Origin: Ohtaekwangia koreensis
GTDB lineage: Bacteria; Bacteroidota; Bacteroidia; Cytophagales; Cyclobacteriaceae
Assembly (NCBI RefSeq): GCF_900167975.1
Contig: NZ_FUZU01000001.1
Span: 654,580-718,579 of the forward strand
Reading direction: 5' to 3'
Length of the DNA: 64,000 nucleotides
In this document: positions 35,414 through 44,000 of the stretch, one piece after another
How the letters are laid out: each line of letters begins with the position of its first letter
Numbering within the stretch: position 1 is the stretch's first letter
Notes under the pieces: model-generated
The model's input: only the letters and a program-made list of their open reading frames with translations
What the model was told of the DNA's origin: nothing
Databases searched by the model: none
Made by a program: the position numbers and the translations under genes

Positions 35414-36187
35414 TTACTTTCCTTTGAAATCAGGTTTACGTCTCTCTACAAATGCACGCATGCCTTCCTTCTGATCTTCCGAAGCGAAGGTGAGGTAAAA
35501 ATTCTTTCGCTCGAAAGATAGTCCTTCATCCAGGTGTGTTTCGAATGATCGGTTCACGGCTTCTTTCGCAAGCTGTGCTGCTATAGGCGACATCTGTGCG
35601 ATTTCTTTTGCTAATTGCGCAGCTTCATATAGGTACATTTCAACCGGCACCACTTTATTAACAAGTCCGTAGGCTTGAGCTTCTTCAGCGGTAATAAATC
35701 TTCCGGTCAAGATGAGTTCCATCGCTTTAGCTTTACCGATGGCTTTTGTTAATCGCTGTGTTCCACCGGCTCCGGGCATTACACCGATCTTGATCTCGGG
35801 CTGACCAAACTTCGCAGTTTCAGAAGCGATGATCATATCACACATCATGGCAAGTTCACAACCTCCGCCCAACGCAAAACCAGAGACTGCAGCAATGATC
35901 GGTTTTTTTATCCTGCGGATCTGATCCCACGTACTGAACTGGTCGATCACCAGCATATCGATAGCACTCTTATCAGACATTTGTTTAATATCAGCACCTG
36001 CTGCAAAAGCTTGTTCATTGCCGGTGATGATCACCACCCGGACGGAATCATTTTTATCAAGTTGTTGTAACGTATCGCGTAACTCCTGCATGAGCTGTGT
36101 ATTCAGCGCATTTAATTCTTTAGGACGGTTTAGTTGTATCAGCGCAACAGCAGGTTCGTACTGCTCGCGAACAAGAATATATTCCAT
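35414..36187 (-). CDS. Enoyl-CoA hydratase
   Basis: This 257-residue crotonase-fold enzyme hydrates 2-enoyl-CoA in fatty-acid or phenylacetyl-type degradation. Both catalytic glutamates are present: one in GGGCELAMMCDM and one in GQPEIKIGVMPGAGGTQRL. The oxyanion-hole region AFAAGADIKQM is intact. No other beta-oxidation genes are adjacent, so the exact pathway is unknown. Confidence 0.92.
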   Translation of the reverse strand: MEYILVREQYEPAVALIQLNRPKELNALNTQLMQELRDTLQQLDKNDSVRVVIITGNEQAFAAGADIKQMSDKSAIDMLVIDQFSTWDQIRRIKKPIIAAVSGFALGGGCELAMMCDMIIASETAKFGQPEIKIGVMPGAGGTQRLTKAIGKAKAMELILTGRFITAEEAQAYGLVNKVVPVEMYLYEAAQLAKEIAQMSPIAAQLAKEAVNRSFETHLDEGLSFERKNFYLTFASEDQKEGMRAFVERRKPDFKGK

Positions 36188-36240
36188 GAGCGTTATTTTC
36201 TATAAATGTAAATAACGGGAATGAAGGATAGAAACTGCTA

Positions 36241-36275
36241 TAAAAAGAGAAAGCCCCCTTTTGCAAGGAGGCCTT
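36241..36275 (-). terminator. Orphan terminator-like hairpin upstream of the enoyl-CoA hydratase gene
   Basis: AAGCCCCCTT (36251-36260) pairs with AAGGAGGCCTT (36265-36275) with one mismatch and one bulge around a TTGC loop. On the minus strand it is followed by a T-rich tract (complement of 36241-36250). It lies about 55 bp before the hydratase start and directly at the stop codon of the tiny ORF at 36275-36334. It may end a small transcript or act as an attenuator. Confidence 0.55.
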
Positions 36276-36334
36276 CAAACCAAAAGGCAGTACTTAAAAA
36301 AGTGTGCTATGCATACATAAATAAGATTTTGCAT
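36275..36334 (-). CDS. Candidate 19-residue hydrophobic peptide ahead of a terminator
   Basis: An ATG-to-TGA frame encodes MQNLIYVCIAHFFKYCLLV. The stop codon touches the terminator-like hairpin at 36241-36275. The arrangement (tiny ORF, then hairpin, then enoyl-CoA hydratase) resembles either an independent small-peptide gene or a leader. No known leader family is recognised and the length is short enough for chance. Confidence 0.22.
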   Translation of the reverse strand: MQNLIYVCIAHFFKYCLLV

Positions 36335-36337
36335 GCT

Positions 36338-36366
36338 TTTGTAACCCTTTATCTCGATTATTTTTG
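36338..36366 (+). promoter_or_regulatory. Candidate promoter of the LMW phosphatase gene
   Basis: TTTG (36338-36341) and TATTTTTG (36359-36366) are separated by 17 bases, matching the Bacteroidota -33/-7 pattern TTTG / TAnnTTTG. The gene starts 108 bp downstream. Confidence 0.4.
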
Positions 36367-36474
36367 CAGCAGCATTTTAAAGGCGCTGGGTGATTTTGAT
36401 ACGGAAATTAGTTAAAATCCTCATTTTTAACATCTTCCGCGTTCAAAGAACCGCACGAACGCTATTCGAAAATT

Positions 36475-36969
36475 ATGGAGCGTGTCAAGATATTGTTTGT
36501 ATGCCTTGGTAATATTTGTCGATCACCACTGGCCGAGGCTGTTTTTAAGCATAAAATAAAGGGTAGCGCATTAGAGAAATATGTGGTAGCTGACTCCTGT
36601 GGTACTTCCAATTATCATATTGGCGACATCCCGGATAGCCGCACAATTGCCAATGCACTTAAGAATGGAGTAAGCATCGATCACTTCGGAAGGCAGCTGT
36701 GTACGAACGATTTGGATCAATTCGACTATATATTAGCGATGGATCACAGCAATCACAAGAATATATTAAGACTTACCAATGCAGATCAGCACACGCAGAA
36801 AGTTATGTTGATGCGCGATTTTGATCCGCATGGTAAAGGGCTTGAGGTACCAGATCCATACTATGGCGGTGAAAAAGGTTTCCAGGAAGTGTTTGATATA
36901 CTCGACCGCTCGATGGATCAGTTCATCAAACACCTTGAAGTAAAATACCTTCCACAGGTTAAAGCCTGA
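36475..36969 (+). CDS. Low-molecular-weight protein-tyrosine phosphatase
   Basis: This 164-residue cytoplasmic phosphatase has the P-loop VCLGNICRSPLAEAVF (nucleophile Cys10, Arg16) and the general acid Asp127 in VPDPYYGG. Length and motifs are typical. In Bacteroidota such enzymes often act on tyrosine kinases of exopolysaccharide systems, but no such kinase is nearby. It overlaps the end of the convergent aspartokinase gene by 11 bases. Confidence 0.94.
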   Translation: MERVKILFVCLGNICRSPLAEAVFKHKIKGSALEKYVVADSCGTSNYHIGDIPDSRTIANALKNGVSIDHFGRQLCTNDLDQFDYILAMDHSNHKNILRLTNADQHTQKVMLMRDFDPHGKGLEVPDPYYGGEKGFQEVFDILDRSMDQFIKHLEVKYLPQVKA

Positions 36970-38203
36970 CCAGCACTTGTAGTGTTGATCGTGAAGATTG
37001 CTCAAGCAATACTCCGGCATGACTGCGGTACATTTCAAAAGTCTTCTCATCGTAGTTCTTCACGGTGATAAGCGTGAGCCCTGTATTATAGTATACTTCA
37101 AAATGCTCCTGCAATTTTTGAATCAGCGATAGCACTTTATGCTCACGGAAGTCAAGGCAAAATGAAAATGATATAGCAGAATTCTGCATAACATTTACAC
37201 GAAGGTCGAGCGATGAAAGTGCATTGAAAATGATACTGAGGTGTTGCTCGGTAACAAAAGTATAGTCTGTAACCTTACAGGATATGAGACATTGATTGTC
37301 TTTGAATACGATTAAAGGCGGAAGGTCATATACCTTGCATTCATGGATCTTGGTTCCGGGTAAGGATGGATCTTCGAAGTTCTTTACTAGCAGCGGTATA
37401 CCTTTATTGGCGAGCGGTTTAATGGTTTTGGGATGGATCACGTTCGCACCATAGTACGTCATCTCTGCAGCTTCCTGAAAAGGTAATTCTTCAAACACCG
37501 TAGCGGCAGATAGTCGCTTGGGATCGGCATTCATAACACCCGGTACATCTTTCCAGATTGTTACTGAGCTAGCAACAAGCGATGAAGCAAATATAGCAGC
37601 CGAAAAATCGGAGCCCTCTCTGCCAAGCGTGGTGGTATATCCGTCTTCTGTGCTTCCTATAAAGCCTTGCGTTATAATGATATTCTTTTCGAGTACCGGT
37701 TTAAGCGCTTGAATTTTAGCTGATGTTTTTATCCAGTCTACCTTTCCTTCACGAAAGTTTTTATCGGTTGTTATACACGTGCGCGCATCAAGCCAATGAG
37801 AATGAAGGCCGATGCTTATGAGGTAATGATGGACGATCACTGAAGAGATCATCTCTCCGATTGAAACAACCTGGTCATATATCTGGTCAAATTCTCCGGA
37901 ACCCTGAAGCTGTGTTCGCAGTTCCTGAAAGAGTGTCTCAACAGCTATATATACTTCATGCCCTGCCGGGAATAATTGTTTGAGTATTTCTTGATGATAG
38001 TCGTTGAGTATGGTAATTTGAGAAGAACTGTTTTGACCGGAGATAGCCAGGCTGTGGATTTTCTCAAGTGCGTTTGTACTCTTCCCCATGGCAGAAACAA
38101 CGACCAATAATTTATCTGGACCATGCTGGCGAATGATGGAAGCAACATTCTTTACCCCGTCCGCATTTTTCAGCGAAGCTCCTCCGAATTTAAAAACCTT
38201 CAT
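36959..38203 (-). CDS. lysC: Aspartokinase
   Basis: This 414-residue monofunctional enzyme phosphorylates aspartate, the first step toward lysine, threonine and methionine. The N-terminal kinase domain begins MKVFKFGGASLKNADGVKNV and includes GFIGSTEDGYTTTLGREGSD and DVPGVMNADPK. The C-terminal ~120 residues form an ACT-like region (LISCKVTDYTFVTEQHL), so allosteric control is likely. The gene stands alone and is divergent from fructose-1,6-bisphosphatase. Confidence 0.93.
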   Translation of the reverse strand: MKVFKFGGASLKNADGVKNVASIIRQHGPDKLLVVVSAMGKSTNALEKIHSLAISGQNSSSQITILNDYHQEILKQLFPAGHEVYIAVETLFQELRTQLQGSGEFDQIYDQVVSIGEMISSVIVHHYLISIGLHSHWLDARTCITTDKNFREGKVDWIKTSAKIQALKPVLEKNIIITQGFIGSTEDGYTTTLGREGSDFSAAIFASSLVASSVTIWKDVPGVMNADPKRLSAATVFEELPFQEAAEMTYYGANVIHPKTIKPLANKGIPLLVKNFEDPSLPGTKIHECKVYDLPPLIVFKDNQCLISCKVTDYTFVTEQHLSIIFNALSSLDLRVNVMQNSAISFSFCLDFREHKVLSLIQKLQEHFEVYYNTGLTLITVKNYDEKTFEMYRSHAGVLLEQSSRSTLQVLVRL

Positions 38204-38208
38204 TTCAG

Positions 38209-38238
38209 TTGACTAAATCGTTTGCAAATTTAACTTTA
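38209..38238 (+). promoter_or_regulatory. Candidate promoter of fbp
   Basis: TTG (38209-38211) and TAACTTTA (38231-38238) are separated by 19 bases. The last base departs from the TAnnTTTG consensus. The fbp ATG follows 14 bases later, implying a very short leader. Confidence 0.33.
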
Positions 38239-38252
38239 GGCAAATTTTGACC

Positions 38253-39275
38253 ATGCAAAGATCAATCAATAAAGCCAACACACCAAGTATTGAGACCTCT
38301 AGAATTGCACAACCGATAGGCAGCCCGCTGGATCGTTTCATTAAAAACAATCAAGACCAGTTCGCATATGCAAGTGGCGAGCTATCACAAATACTTCGCG
38401 ATATAGCACTTGCCTCGAAAGTAGTGAACCGCGAAGTGAATAAGGCCGGCCTCATTGATATCATGGGTGCGGTTGGATCTCAAAACATGGCGGGCGATGA
38501 TCAACAAAAACTGGATGTACTGGCCAACATCCGCTTCACGCGTGCACTGGCAAAAGGTGGTGAAGTATGTGCGCTGGTTTCAGAAGAATCGGATTCTTTT
38601 GTGGATTTGAGCAATGAAGGTAAATATGTGATCGCCATTGATCCGCTTGACGGTTCCTCAAATATAGATGTAAATGTATCCATCGGCACCATCTTCTCTG
38701 TATACCGCAGGAAGAGTCCGGCGGGCACGCCTATTCAGCAGGAAGATATACTTCAGCGCGGTGCAGACCAGGTTGCTGCCGGTTATGTTTTATATGGATC
38801 TTCCACCATGTTGGTATATACTACCGGTCATGGTGTGAATGGTTTTACCTACGATCCGACACTTGGCGAATACTTCCTTTCCCATCCGAATATGCATATG
38901 CCTGAAGACGGCAGGATATATTCTGTGAATGAGGGTTCTGCAAATTCTTTTTCGAAACCTGTGAAAGACTATATTCAGTATTGCAAAGACCAGAAATATA
39001 CTGCGCGCTATATTGGTTCGCTGGTGGCTGATTTTCACCGTAACATGCTGAAGGGTGGCGTCTATATTTATCCGGCAACGGCAAAAGATCCCGATGGTAA
39101 ATTAAGGTTGATATACGAATGCAACGCGCTTGCTTTTATAGCAGAGCAAGCCGGAGGAAAAGCTACCAACGGGCAAATGCGTATACTGGATATCACACCG
39201 GGTACACTGCATCAGCGCACCGCGTTTTATGTAGGCTCAAAAAACATGGTCGATAAGTCGGGGTCGTTTAGCTAA
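38253..39275 (+). CDS. fbp: Class I fructose-1,6-bisphosphatase
   Basis: This protein of about 340 residues hydrolyses fructose-1,6-bisphosphate in gluconeogenesis. The metal/phosphate site is seen in [20 protein letters not shown], and the substrate loop in [19 protein letters not shown] and [19 protein letters not shown]. The frame opens six bases earlier at a TTG (38247); the ATG at 38253 is preferred. It is transcribed divergently from aspartokinase. Confidence 0.96.
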   Translation: MQRSINKANTPSIETSRIAQPIGSPLDRFIKNNQDQFAYASGELSQILRDIALASKVVNREVNKAGLIDIMGAVGSQNMAGDDQQKLDVLANIRFTRALAKGGEVCALVSEESDSFVDLSNEGKYVIAIDPLDGSSNIDVNVSIGTIFSVYRRKSPAGTPIQQEDILQRGADQVAAGYVLYGSSTMLVYTTGHGVNGFTYDPTLGEYFLSHPNMHMPEDGRIYSVNEGSANSFSKPVKDYIQYCKDQKYTARYIGSLVADFHRNMLKGGVYIYPATAKDPDGKLRLIYECNALAFIAEQAGGKATNGQMRILDITPGTLHQRTAFYVGSKNMVDKSGSFS

Positions 39276-39320
39276 AAGAACGTCCCAGGGAGAAGATACT
39301 ATACATTTAACCTTTCAATC

Positions 39321-40364
39321 ATGAAGAGCATTCGTTTCCTTATTCTTTCAGGGCTGGTATATATGATGATCAATTCTGTTTATGCGCAAAAAGGTTTCTC
39401 AGTAATCGAAAAGAAAGACAACAAGAAAATTGAAATCCTATACGATGGAAAATTTCTAACGGCATATTGTTATTTCGACTCTACTGAAAAGCCTGTTTTA
39501 TTTCCGATCAAAACCCTTACGGGAAATGTGATCACACGCGGCTACCCGATAGCTCCCCGTGCCGGAGAACGTACTGACCATCCGCACCATGTAGGGCTGT
39601 GGTTGAATTATGAAAGTGTAAACGGTCTGGACTTCTGGAATAACAGCGATGCTATTCCGAAGGAAAAGAAAGATAAATATGGATCAATTCATCATCAGAA
39701 AGCACTTCTTGCAAAAGGAGGAAAAGACAAAGCTGAACTACAAACCGTAAGCCATTGGGTAGATATAAATGGAAATGTACTACTCGAAGAAACCACTCAT
39801 TTTGTATTCACGGCAAAGAATGGAAATTTTATCATCGATCGGTCTTGTGTTCTCAAGGCTATAGCAAATGAGGTTTTGTTTAAAGATGTGAAAGATGGTT
39901 TCATTGCTATTCGCGTGGCGAGGGCTTTGGAGATGCCATCGAAGCAGGAAGATAAATTTGTAGATGTACATGGTAATGTAACGTCTGTGTCGAAGCTGGA
40001 CAACGCAGGGGTTACCGGACTATATGTGAACAAGGAAGGTATAACGGGAGATCAAACCTGGGCTAAACGTTCTGTTTGGACATGTTTGAATGGCGTAAAA
40101 GATGGAGAGACTATATCAATCGCTATCATTGATCATCCTAAAAATCCCGGCTATCCTACATATTGGCATGCAAGAGGATATGGCCTGTTTGCTGCTAATC
40201 CGCTAGGGCAAAAGATCTTTAGTGAAGGTAAAGAAGAATTGAATTTGAAATTAACGAAAGATCAGACAACTGAATTTCGATTTAGAGTTGTAATTCACGC
40301 AGGTAAAGGTCTTGCAGCACAGGACTTGAATCGCTTAGCCGATAATTTTGCTGCTGGCAAATAG
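39321..40364 (+). CDS. DUF6807 (PmoA-like) family exported protein
   Basis: This 347-residue protein has a signal peptide ending near residue 23 (SVYAQ). The family signature APRAGERTDHPHHVGLWLNY with a His-rich stretch is clear, followed by GLDFWNN and WHARGYGLFAANPLG near the C-terminus. The name PmoA used in databases for this family is historical; no methane oxygenase activity is implied. Such proteins often occur in carbohydrate loci, but no enzymatic role is established. It is the last plus-strand gene before a convergent terminator. Confidence 0.8.
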   Translation: MKSIRFLILSGLVYMMINSVYAQKGFSVIEKKDNKKIEILYDGKFLTAYCYFDSTEKPVLFPIKTLTGNVITRGYPIAPRAGERTDHPHHVGLWLNYESVNGLDFWNNSDAIPKEKKDKYGSIHHQKALLAKGGKDKAELQTVSHWVDINGNVLLEETTHFVFTAKNGNFIIDRSCVLKAIANEVLFKDVKDGFIAIRVARALEMPSKQEDKFVDVHGNVTSVSKLDNAGVTGLYVNKEGITGDQTWAKRSVWTCLNGVKDGETISIAIIDHPKNPGYPTYWHARGYGLFAANPLGQKIFSEGKEELNLKLTKDQTTEFRFRVVIHAGKGLAAQDLNRLADNFAAGK

Positions 40365-40390
40365 TTTGGCTATATAAAAGCTAAAGCACA

Positions 40391-40430
40391 AAAAAGCAAA
40401 AGAGAAAGTCATGAAGACTTTCTCTTTTGC
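40391..40430. terminator. Bidirectional terminator hairpin
   Basis: GCAAAAGAGAAAGTC (40396-40410) pairs perfectly over 15 bp with 40416-40430 around the loop ATGAA. An A-run on the left gives a T-run for minus-strand transcripts. It separates the convergent DUF6807 and DUF5606 genes. Confidence 0.85.
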
Positions 40431-40455
40431 TATATATACCTTCTAAGTGATACTG

Positions 40456-40875
40456 TTACTTTTTCTCTTCTTCTTTTGCTGCCGTTAGAATATCGGGAGC
40501 AAATTTCTGGATGAGTTCATACCATTTTACAAGTTTCTTGATATCAGAAACGTAAACACGGTTCTCATCATATTCCGGAAGAATAGCCTTCAAGAAAGAT
40601 TTCAGTTCATTACCATCCGAGTTAGAATCAACTCCAAGGTCGTTACCAAAATCCGCATGGATTTTTTTCAAAACTTCTTCCAGCGATACCGTGCCTTCTT
40701 TGGTTGTGGTATAGATGGAGATTTCATTCAACAATGAAAGTCTGTGACTGGCTGTAGCAACCAGTTTGGTTTTGGTTTCATCCAAAGACTCCAGGATCAC
40801 TCCGGACTTTGTTGGCGCCATTACTTTAAAGAGTCCTCCTTTTCCGGAGATCGTTGCTAATTCCGCTAATGTCAT
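40456..40875 (-). CDS. DUF5606 family protein
   Basis: This 139-residue cytoplasmic protein matches the Bacteroidota-restricted DUF5606 family: LAELATISGKGGLFKVMAPT, then VILESLDETKTKLV and a helical C-terminus with VYVSDIKKLVKWYELI. The fold starts with a small beta-barrel-like half. Function is unknown. It lies 77 bp behind engB on the same strand and may be co-transcribed with it. Confidence 0.82.
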   Translation of the reverse strand: MTLAELATISGKGGLFKVMAPTKSGVILESLDETKTKLVATASHRLSLLNEISIYTTTKEGTVSLEEVLKKIHADFGNDLGVDSNSDGNELKSFLKAILPEYDENRVYVSDIKKLVKWYELIQKFAPDILTAAKEEEKK

Positions 40876-40952
40876 AATTTAAATTATCTCTATCGCGCAA
40901 AGCTAATTAAAACACGAAGCAGGCAAAAGACAGAGGTTAAAATAGTAGGATG

Positions 40953-41570
40953 CTATTCTTCTTCCTTTTGTTGCTGATAAACCTTTAACGCTTCTTCGAT
41001 GAATGTTAATACTTCATCGCGGCCAATTTTCTTTTCAGAAGAAGTTATAAGAACAGGAGGGACCTCATCCCAATCTTCTAACAAAGTTTTTTTAAAAAGG
41101 CTGACGTTTCGTTGCAGCTCGTTCGGTTTCAGTTTGTCACTCTTGGTAAAAAGCAACGCCATGGGTACCCCCTGACTTCCAACCCAGTTGATAAAGCTCA
41201 AATCATTTTTTTGTGGCTCGAGTCGTGAGTCTATCAAAATAAAAATGCAGGAAAGATTTTCGCGTTTCAAAACATAATCTTCAATCATTTGCCCGAATCC
41301 TTCGCGCGTAGTTTTGCTTACGCTGGCATAGCCATACCCTGGAAGATCGACCAGGTACCAGGCTTCGTTAATCAGAAAATGATTTATAGTTTGCGTTTTG
41401 CCAGGCTTGGCAGAAGTCTTCGCGAGACCTTTAGTCTGCGTTAACATGTTGATCACCGAAGACTTGCCTACATTTGATCGTCCGATGAAAGCGAACTCCG
41501 GCTTGTTGGGTTCAGGGCATTTACGCACATCAGCATAACTCGAAATAAACTCAGCCGCAGTAATCTTCAT
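40953..41570 (-). CDS. engB: Ribosome biogenesis GTPase EngB (YihA/YsxC)
   Basis: This protein of about 205 residues is a GTPase needed for large-subunit assembly. G1 is FIGRSNVGKSSVIN, G3 is DLPGYGYASVSK, and G4 is FTKSDKL. The ATG at 41570 (MKITAAEFISSY) is preferred; the frame continues nine codons to a TTG at 41597. Length is typical. Confidence 0.95.
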   Translation of the reverse strand: MKITAAEFISSYADVRKCPEPNKPEFAFIGRSNVGKSSVINMLTQTKGLAKTSAKPGKTQTINHFLINEAWYLVDLPGYGYASVSKTTREGFGQMIEDYVLKRENLSCIFILIDSRLEPQKNDLSFINWVGSQGVPMALLFTKSDKLKPNELQRNVSLFKKTLLEDWDEVPPVLITSSEKKIGRDEVLTFIEEALKVYQQQKEEE

Positions 41571-41680
41571 CCTCTTAAAGTAATAATTGAAGGCCAAAAT
41601 ACTAAGTTTGTAATGAATTTGAGTTTATGATTTCAAAAATCTATTCCGAAATCCACAGTTTTTCCTATCTTGTAGTATTA

Positions 41681-41708
41681 TTGTGAAGCTTTTTTATTCA
41701 TAACTTTA
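41681..41708 (+). promoter_or_regulatory. Candidate promoter of the OmpA/PorE-like gene
   Basis: TTG (41681-41683) and TAACTTTA (41701-41708) are 17 bases apart, close to the Bacteroidota TTG / TAnnTTTG pattern with the final G replaced by A. The start codon is 20 bases downstream. Confidence 0.38.
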
Positions 41709-41728
41709 GTGTACAAACTTTTTAAGCG

Positions 41729-43891
41729 ATGTCCAGTATCCGAAGTGTACTGATTTTTTTGACTTTACTTGTACTATCCAGACCAGTTTTCGCCCAGCAG
41801 CCTCCCAAGGAACTTGCTGAGGAATACATGACTCAGGCCGAACTTACATTGGAAGCCACAAAGGCCCTTGATGATGCGCGAGCGCTTGTGGTTACAGCCG
41901 CTGATCTTGATACGACATTTCTGAAAGCCAATTATGAAGCAGGGCGGTTGCACCTGATCACCATTGATAAACAGATGGCTGCAAAATATTTGCTGCGTGT
42001 TTACCGGCAAGACCCTGACTATAGATTTGATATTGAATATTCTATCGGAAGAAGTTTTCAATACGGTGAGAAATTCGATCAGGCTATAGATTTCTATAAT
42101 CGTTATAAAGATAAGCTTGCCAAAAAACCAGGCTATCAGGGTAAAGATAAAGTCGATGTTGCTGTTGTTGACCGTGCCATCTTCGAATGTCAGAACGCAA
42201 AAGAGTATTTTTCAAACCCGAAGAATTTTTCGATTGTAAATATTGGCCGTGAAATCAATTCGGAATATGAAGACTATGTACCGGTATTGAACGAACAGGA
42301 AAACGAACTCTTTTTTACTACCCGAAGAAGAGATGACAACTTGAACCAAAATGTGGCAGACGATAACAAGCCATGGGAAGATATTTTCTTTGCTACAAAG
42401 AGTGGCAATACCTGGTCGTACGCCAAAAATATTGGTATGCCTGTCAATACTCCTTACCACAACTCAAACCTCGGTTTGTCTGCAGATGGTAATACATTGT
42501 TCATTTACATGGATGAAGGTGGAGGAGATATATACTACAGCGAACGTGTCAATGGTGTTTGGGGAGAACCTTTGCCTATGCCCGGAATCATTAACTCAAG
42601 CTTTGAAGAAAAATCCGTTTCCATATCAAGTGATGAGAAAACGCTTTACTTCTCCAGTAATCGCCCCGGTGGATTTGGAGGATTAGATCTCTACCGTGCT
42701 ACCAAAGACAGCAAAGGCGAATGGTCGAATGTGAAGAATCTTGGCCCGAAGATCAATACTGATTTGGATGATGACGCTCCTTTTATAGACTACGATCTGG
42801 TAACACTATATTTCAGTAGTAAAGGACATAAAGGAATGGGTGGATTCGATGTATTTAAAAGTACATTCGATCTGAAAGGTAACGAGTGGAGTGAACCGGA
42901 AAACCTCGGGTATCCTATCAATACACCGGACAATGATATATACTTCGTTTCATCGAAGGACAGCAAGCGTGCCTATTACTCATCCGTTCGTGAAGATGGC
43001 ATGGGGTATACCGATATATATATGATCACCATTCCGGATGGCCTTAAAAACCCGCAACCGGCCGTTGCAAAAAATCCGGAGCCTCCAAAAGATACTACTA
43101 CTGCGAGTACCACTACAACTCCGACCGTTACAAAGAACGAACCGAAGACTGATCCTGTAAAGGTGACACCAACGAAAGTTGAGCCTAAGAATCAACCGAA
43201 GACTGATGTTGTTAAGACAGAACCTAAGACAGAGCCTAAAAAGGAACCTAAGAAACCAATCGTTCCAATTAAATATATAGTGTCGGTGGTAGATTCGGAA
43301 GGTAAAACTCCGCTGGATGCTAAAGTTAAACTCGTAGGTGCCAAGGATAATGTAATTATAGGATCAACCTCGAACGGGAATGGTGTTTATGAGTTTACCA
43401 TCAAGAATGGGCAAGCAAAAGATTACCGGTTGTCGGTTGATCGTGATGGCTATGCATTCCAGAATATGAATGTGAAAATTCAAGGTGCGACCACAGAAGA
43501 GAAAACGATTAACCGCACAATAGAACTTCGTAAACTTTCTGTTGGCGTTACTTCCATTCTTCGGAATATATACTTTGATTTTGACAAGGCAAGCTTCCAG
43601 ACCGAATCGTATGCTGAGCTTAATAAGCTTGAAGCAATGATGCGTACCAATAGCAATATGACGATCGAATTAGCGGGTCATACAGATGCCATAGGCACAA
43701 AAGCTTATAACATGTTCCTCTCTCAGAAGCGTGCTGAAGCGGTAAAGGATTATCTTACCAAGAAAGGTATTGACACCCGCAGAATCAAAGCCGTTGGTTA
43801 TGGCAAAACCAAGCCACTCGCCAGCAACGATGATGAAGACGAAGGCCGCGAGCTGAACAGACGCGTTGAATTTAAAGTGCTCTCGAATTAA
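41729..43891 (+). CDS. OmpA-family protein with beta-propeller and CRD, PorE-like
   Basis: This 720-residue envelope protein has a signal peptide (residues 1-23, PVFAQ), a TPR-like helical region (about 25-160), WD40/PD40 propeller repeats (about 165-430; LGLSADGNTLFIYM, KSVSISSDEKTLYFSSNRPG), a Thr/Pro/Lys-rich linker (about 440-512), a carboxypeptidase regulatory-like domain (about 515-600) and an OmpA C-terminal peptidoglycan-binding domain (about 610-720; YFDFDKASFQTES, LAGHTDAIGTKAYN). This order matches PorE of the type IX secretion system, although PorE is a lipoprotein and this has an ordinary signal peptide. Many Bacteroidota carry several such paralogues, so a T9SS role is inferred only. 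Confidence 0.8.
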   Translation: MSSIRSVLIFLTLLVLSRPVFAQQPPKELAEEYMTQAELTLEATKALDDARALVVTAADLDTTFLKANYEAGRLHLITIDKQMAAKYLLRVYRQDPDYRFDIEYSIGRSFQYGEKFDQAIDFYNRYKDKLAKKPGYQGKDKVDVAVVDRAIFECQNAKEYFSNPKNFSIVNIGREINSEYEDYVPVLNEQENELFFTTRRRDDNLNQNVADDNKPWEDIFFATKSGNTWSYAKNIGMPVNTPYHNSNLGLSADGNTLFIYMDEGGGDIYYSERVNGVWGEPLPMPGIINSSFEEKSVSISSDEKTLYFSSNRPGGFGGLDLYRATKDSKGEWSNVKNLGPKINTDLDDDAPFIDYDLVTLYFSSKGHKGMGGFDVFKSTFDLKGNEWSEPENLGYPINTPDNDIYFVSSKDSKRAYYSSVREDGMGYTDIYMITIPDGLKNPQPAVAKNPEPPKDTTTASTTTTPTVTKNEPKTDPVKVTPTKVEPKNQPKTDVVKTEPKTEPKKEPKKPIVPIKYIVSVVDSEGKTPLDAKVKLVGAKDNVIIGSTSNGNGVYEFTIKNGQAKDYRLSVDRDGYAFQNMNVKIQGATTEEKTINRTIELRKLSVGVTSILRNIYFDFDKASFQTESYAELNKLEAMMRTNSNMTIELAGHTDAIGTKAYNMFLSQKRAEAVKDYLTKKGIDTRRIKAVGYGKTKPLASNDDEDEGRELNRRVEFKVLSN

Positions 43892-43896
43892 TTAGC

Positions 43897-43940
43897 CGTT
43901 AATTGTTATCCGAAAAATGCCTTTCGGATAACAATTAACG
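43897..43940. terminator. 19-bp perfect stem-loop after the OmpA gene
   Basis: Arms 43897-43915 and 43922-43940 are exact reverse complements with a 6-base loop (AATGCC). No T-run follows. It probably ends the OmpA transcript or protects the mRNA end. It contains TTGTTATCCG, a resemblance to the lac operator that is likely coincidental. Confidence 0.6.
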
Positions 43941-44000
43941 ATTCACTACTAACGGATATCCCTCAAACCATTACCTTCGTCCCTTGTTATAGCGAGTACA

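Noticed and set aside
36221-36415. 64-codon plus-strand frame upstream of the LMW phosphatase gene
   Set aside because: It runs through a terminator-like hairpin and a promoter candidate, and its basic, motif-free translation does not look like a protein.
43897-43940. Lac operator-like TTGTTATCCG within a stem-loop
   Set aside because: No LacI-family gene is nearby and the match is part of a longer perfect stem at a gene end, so it is better explained as an RNA hairpin.
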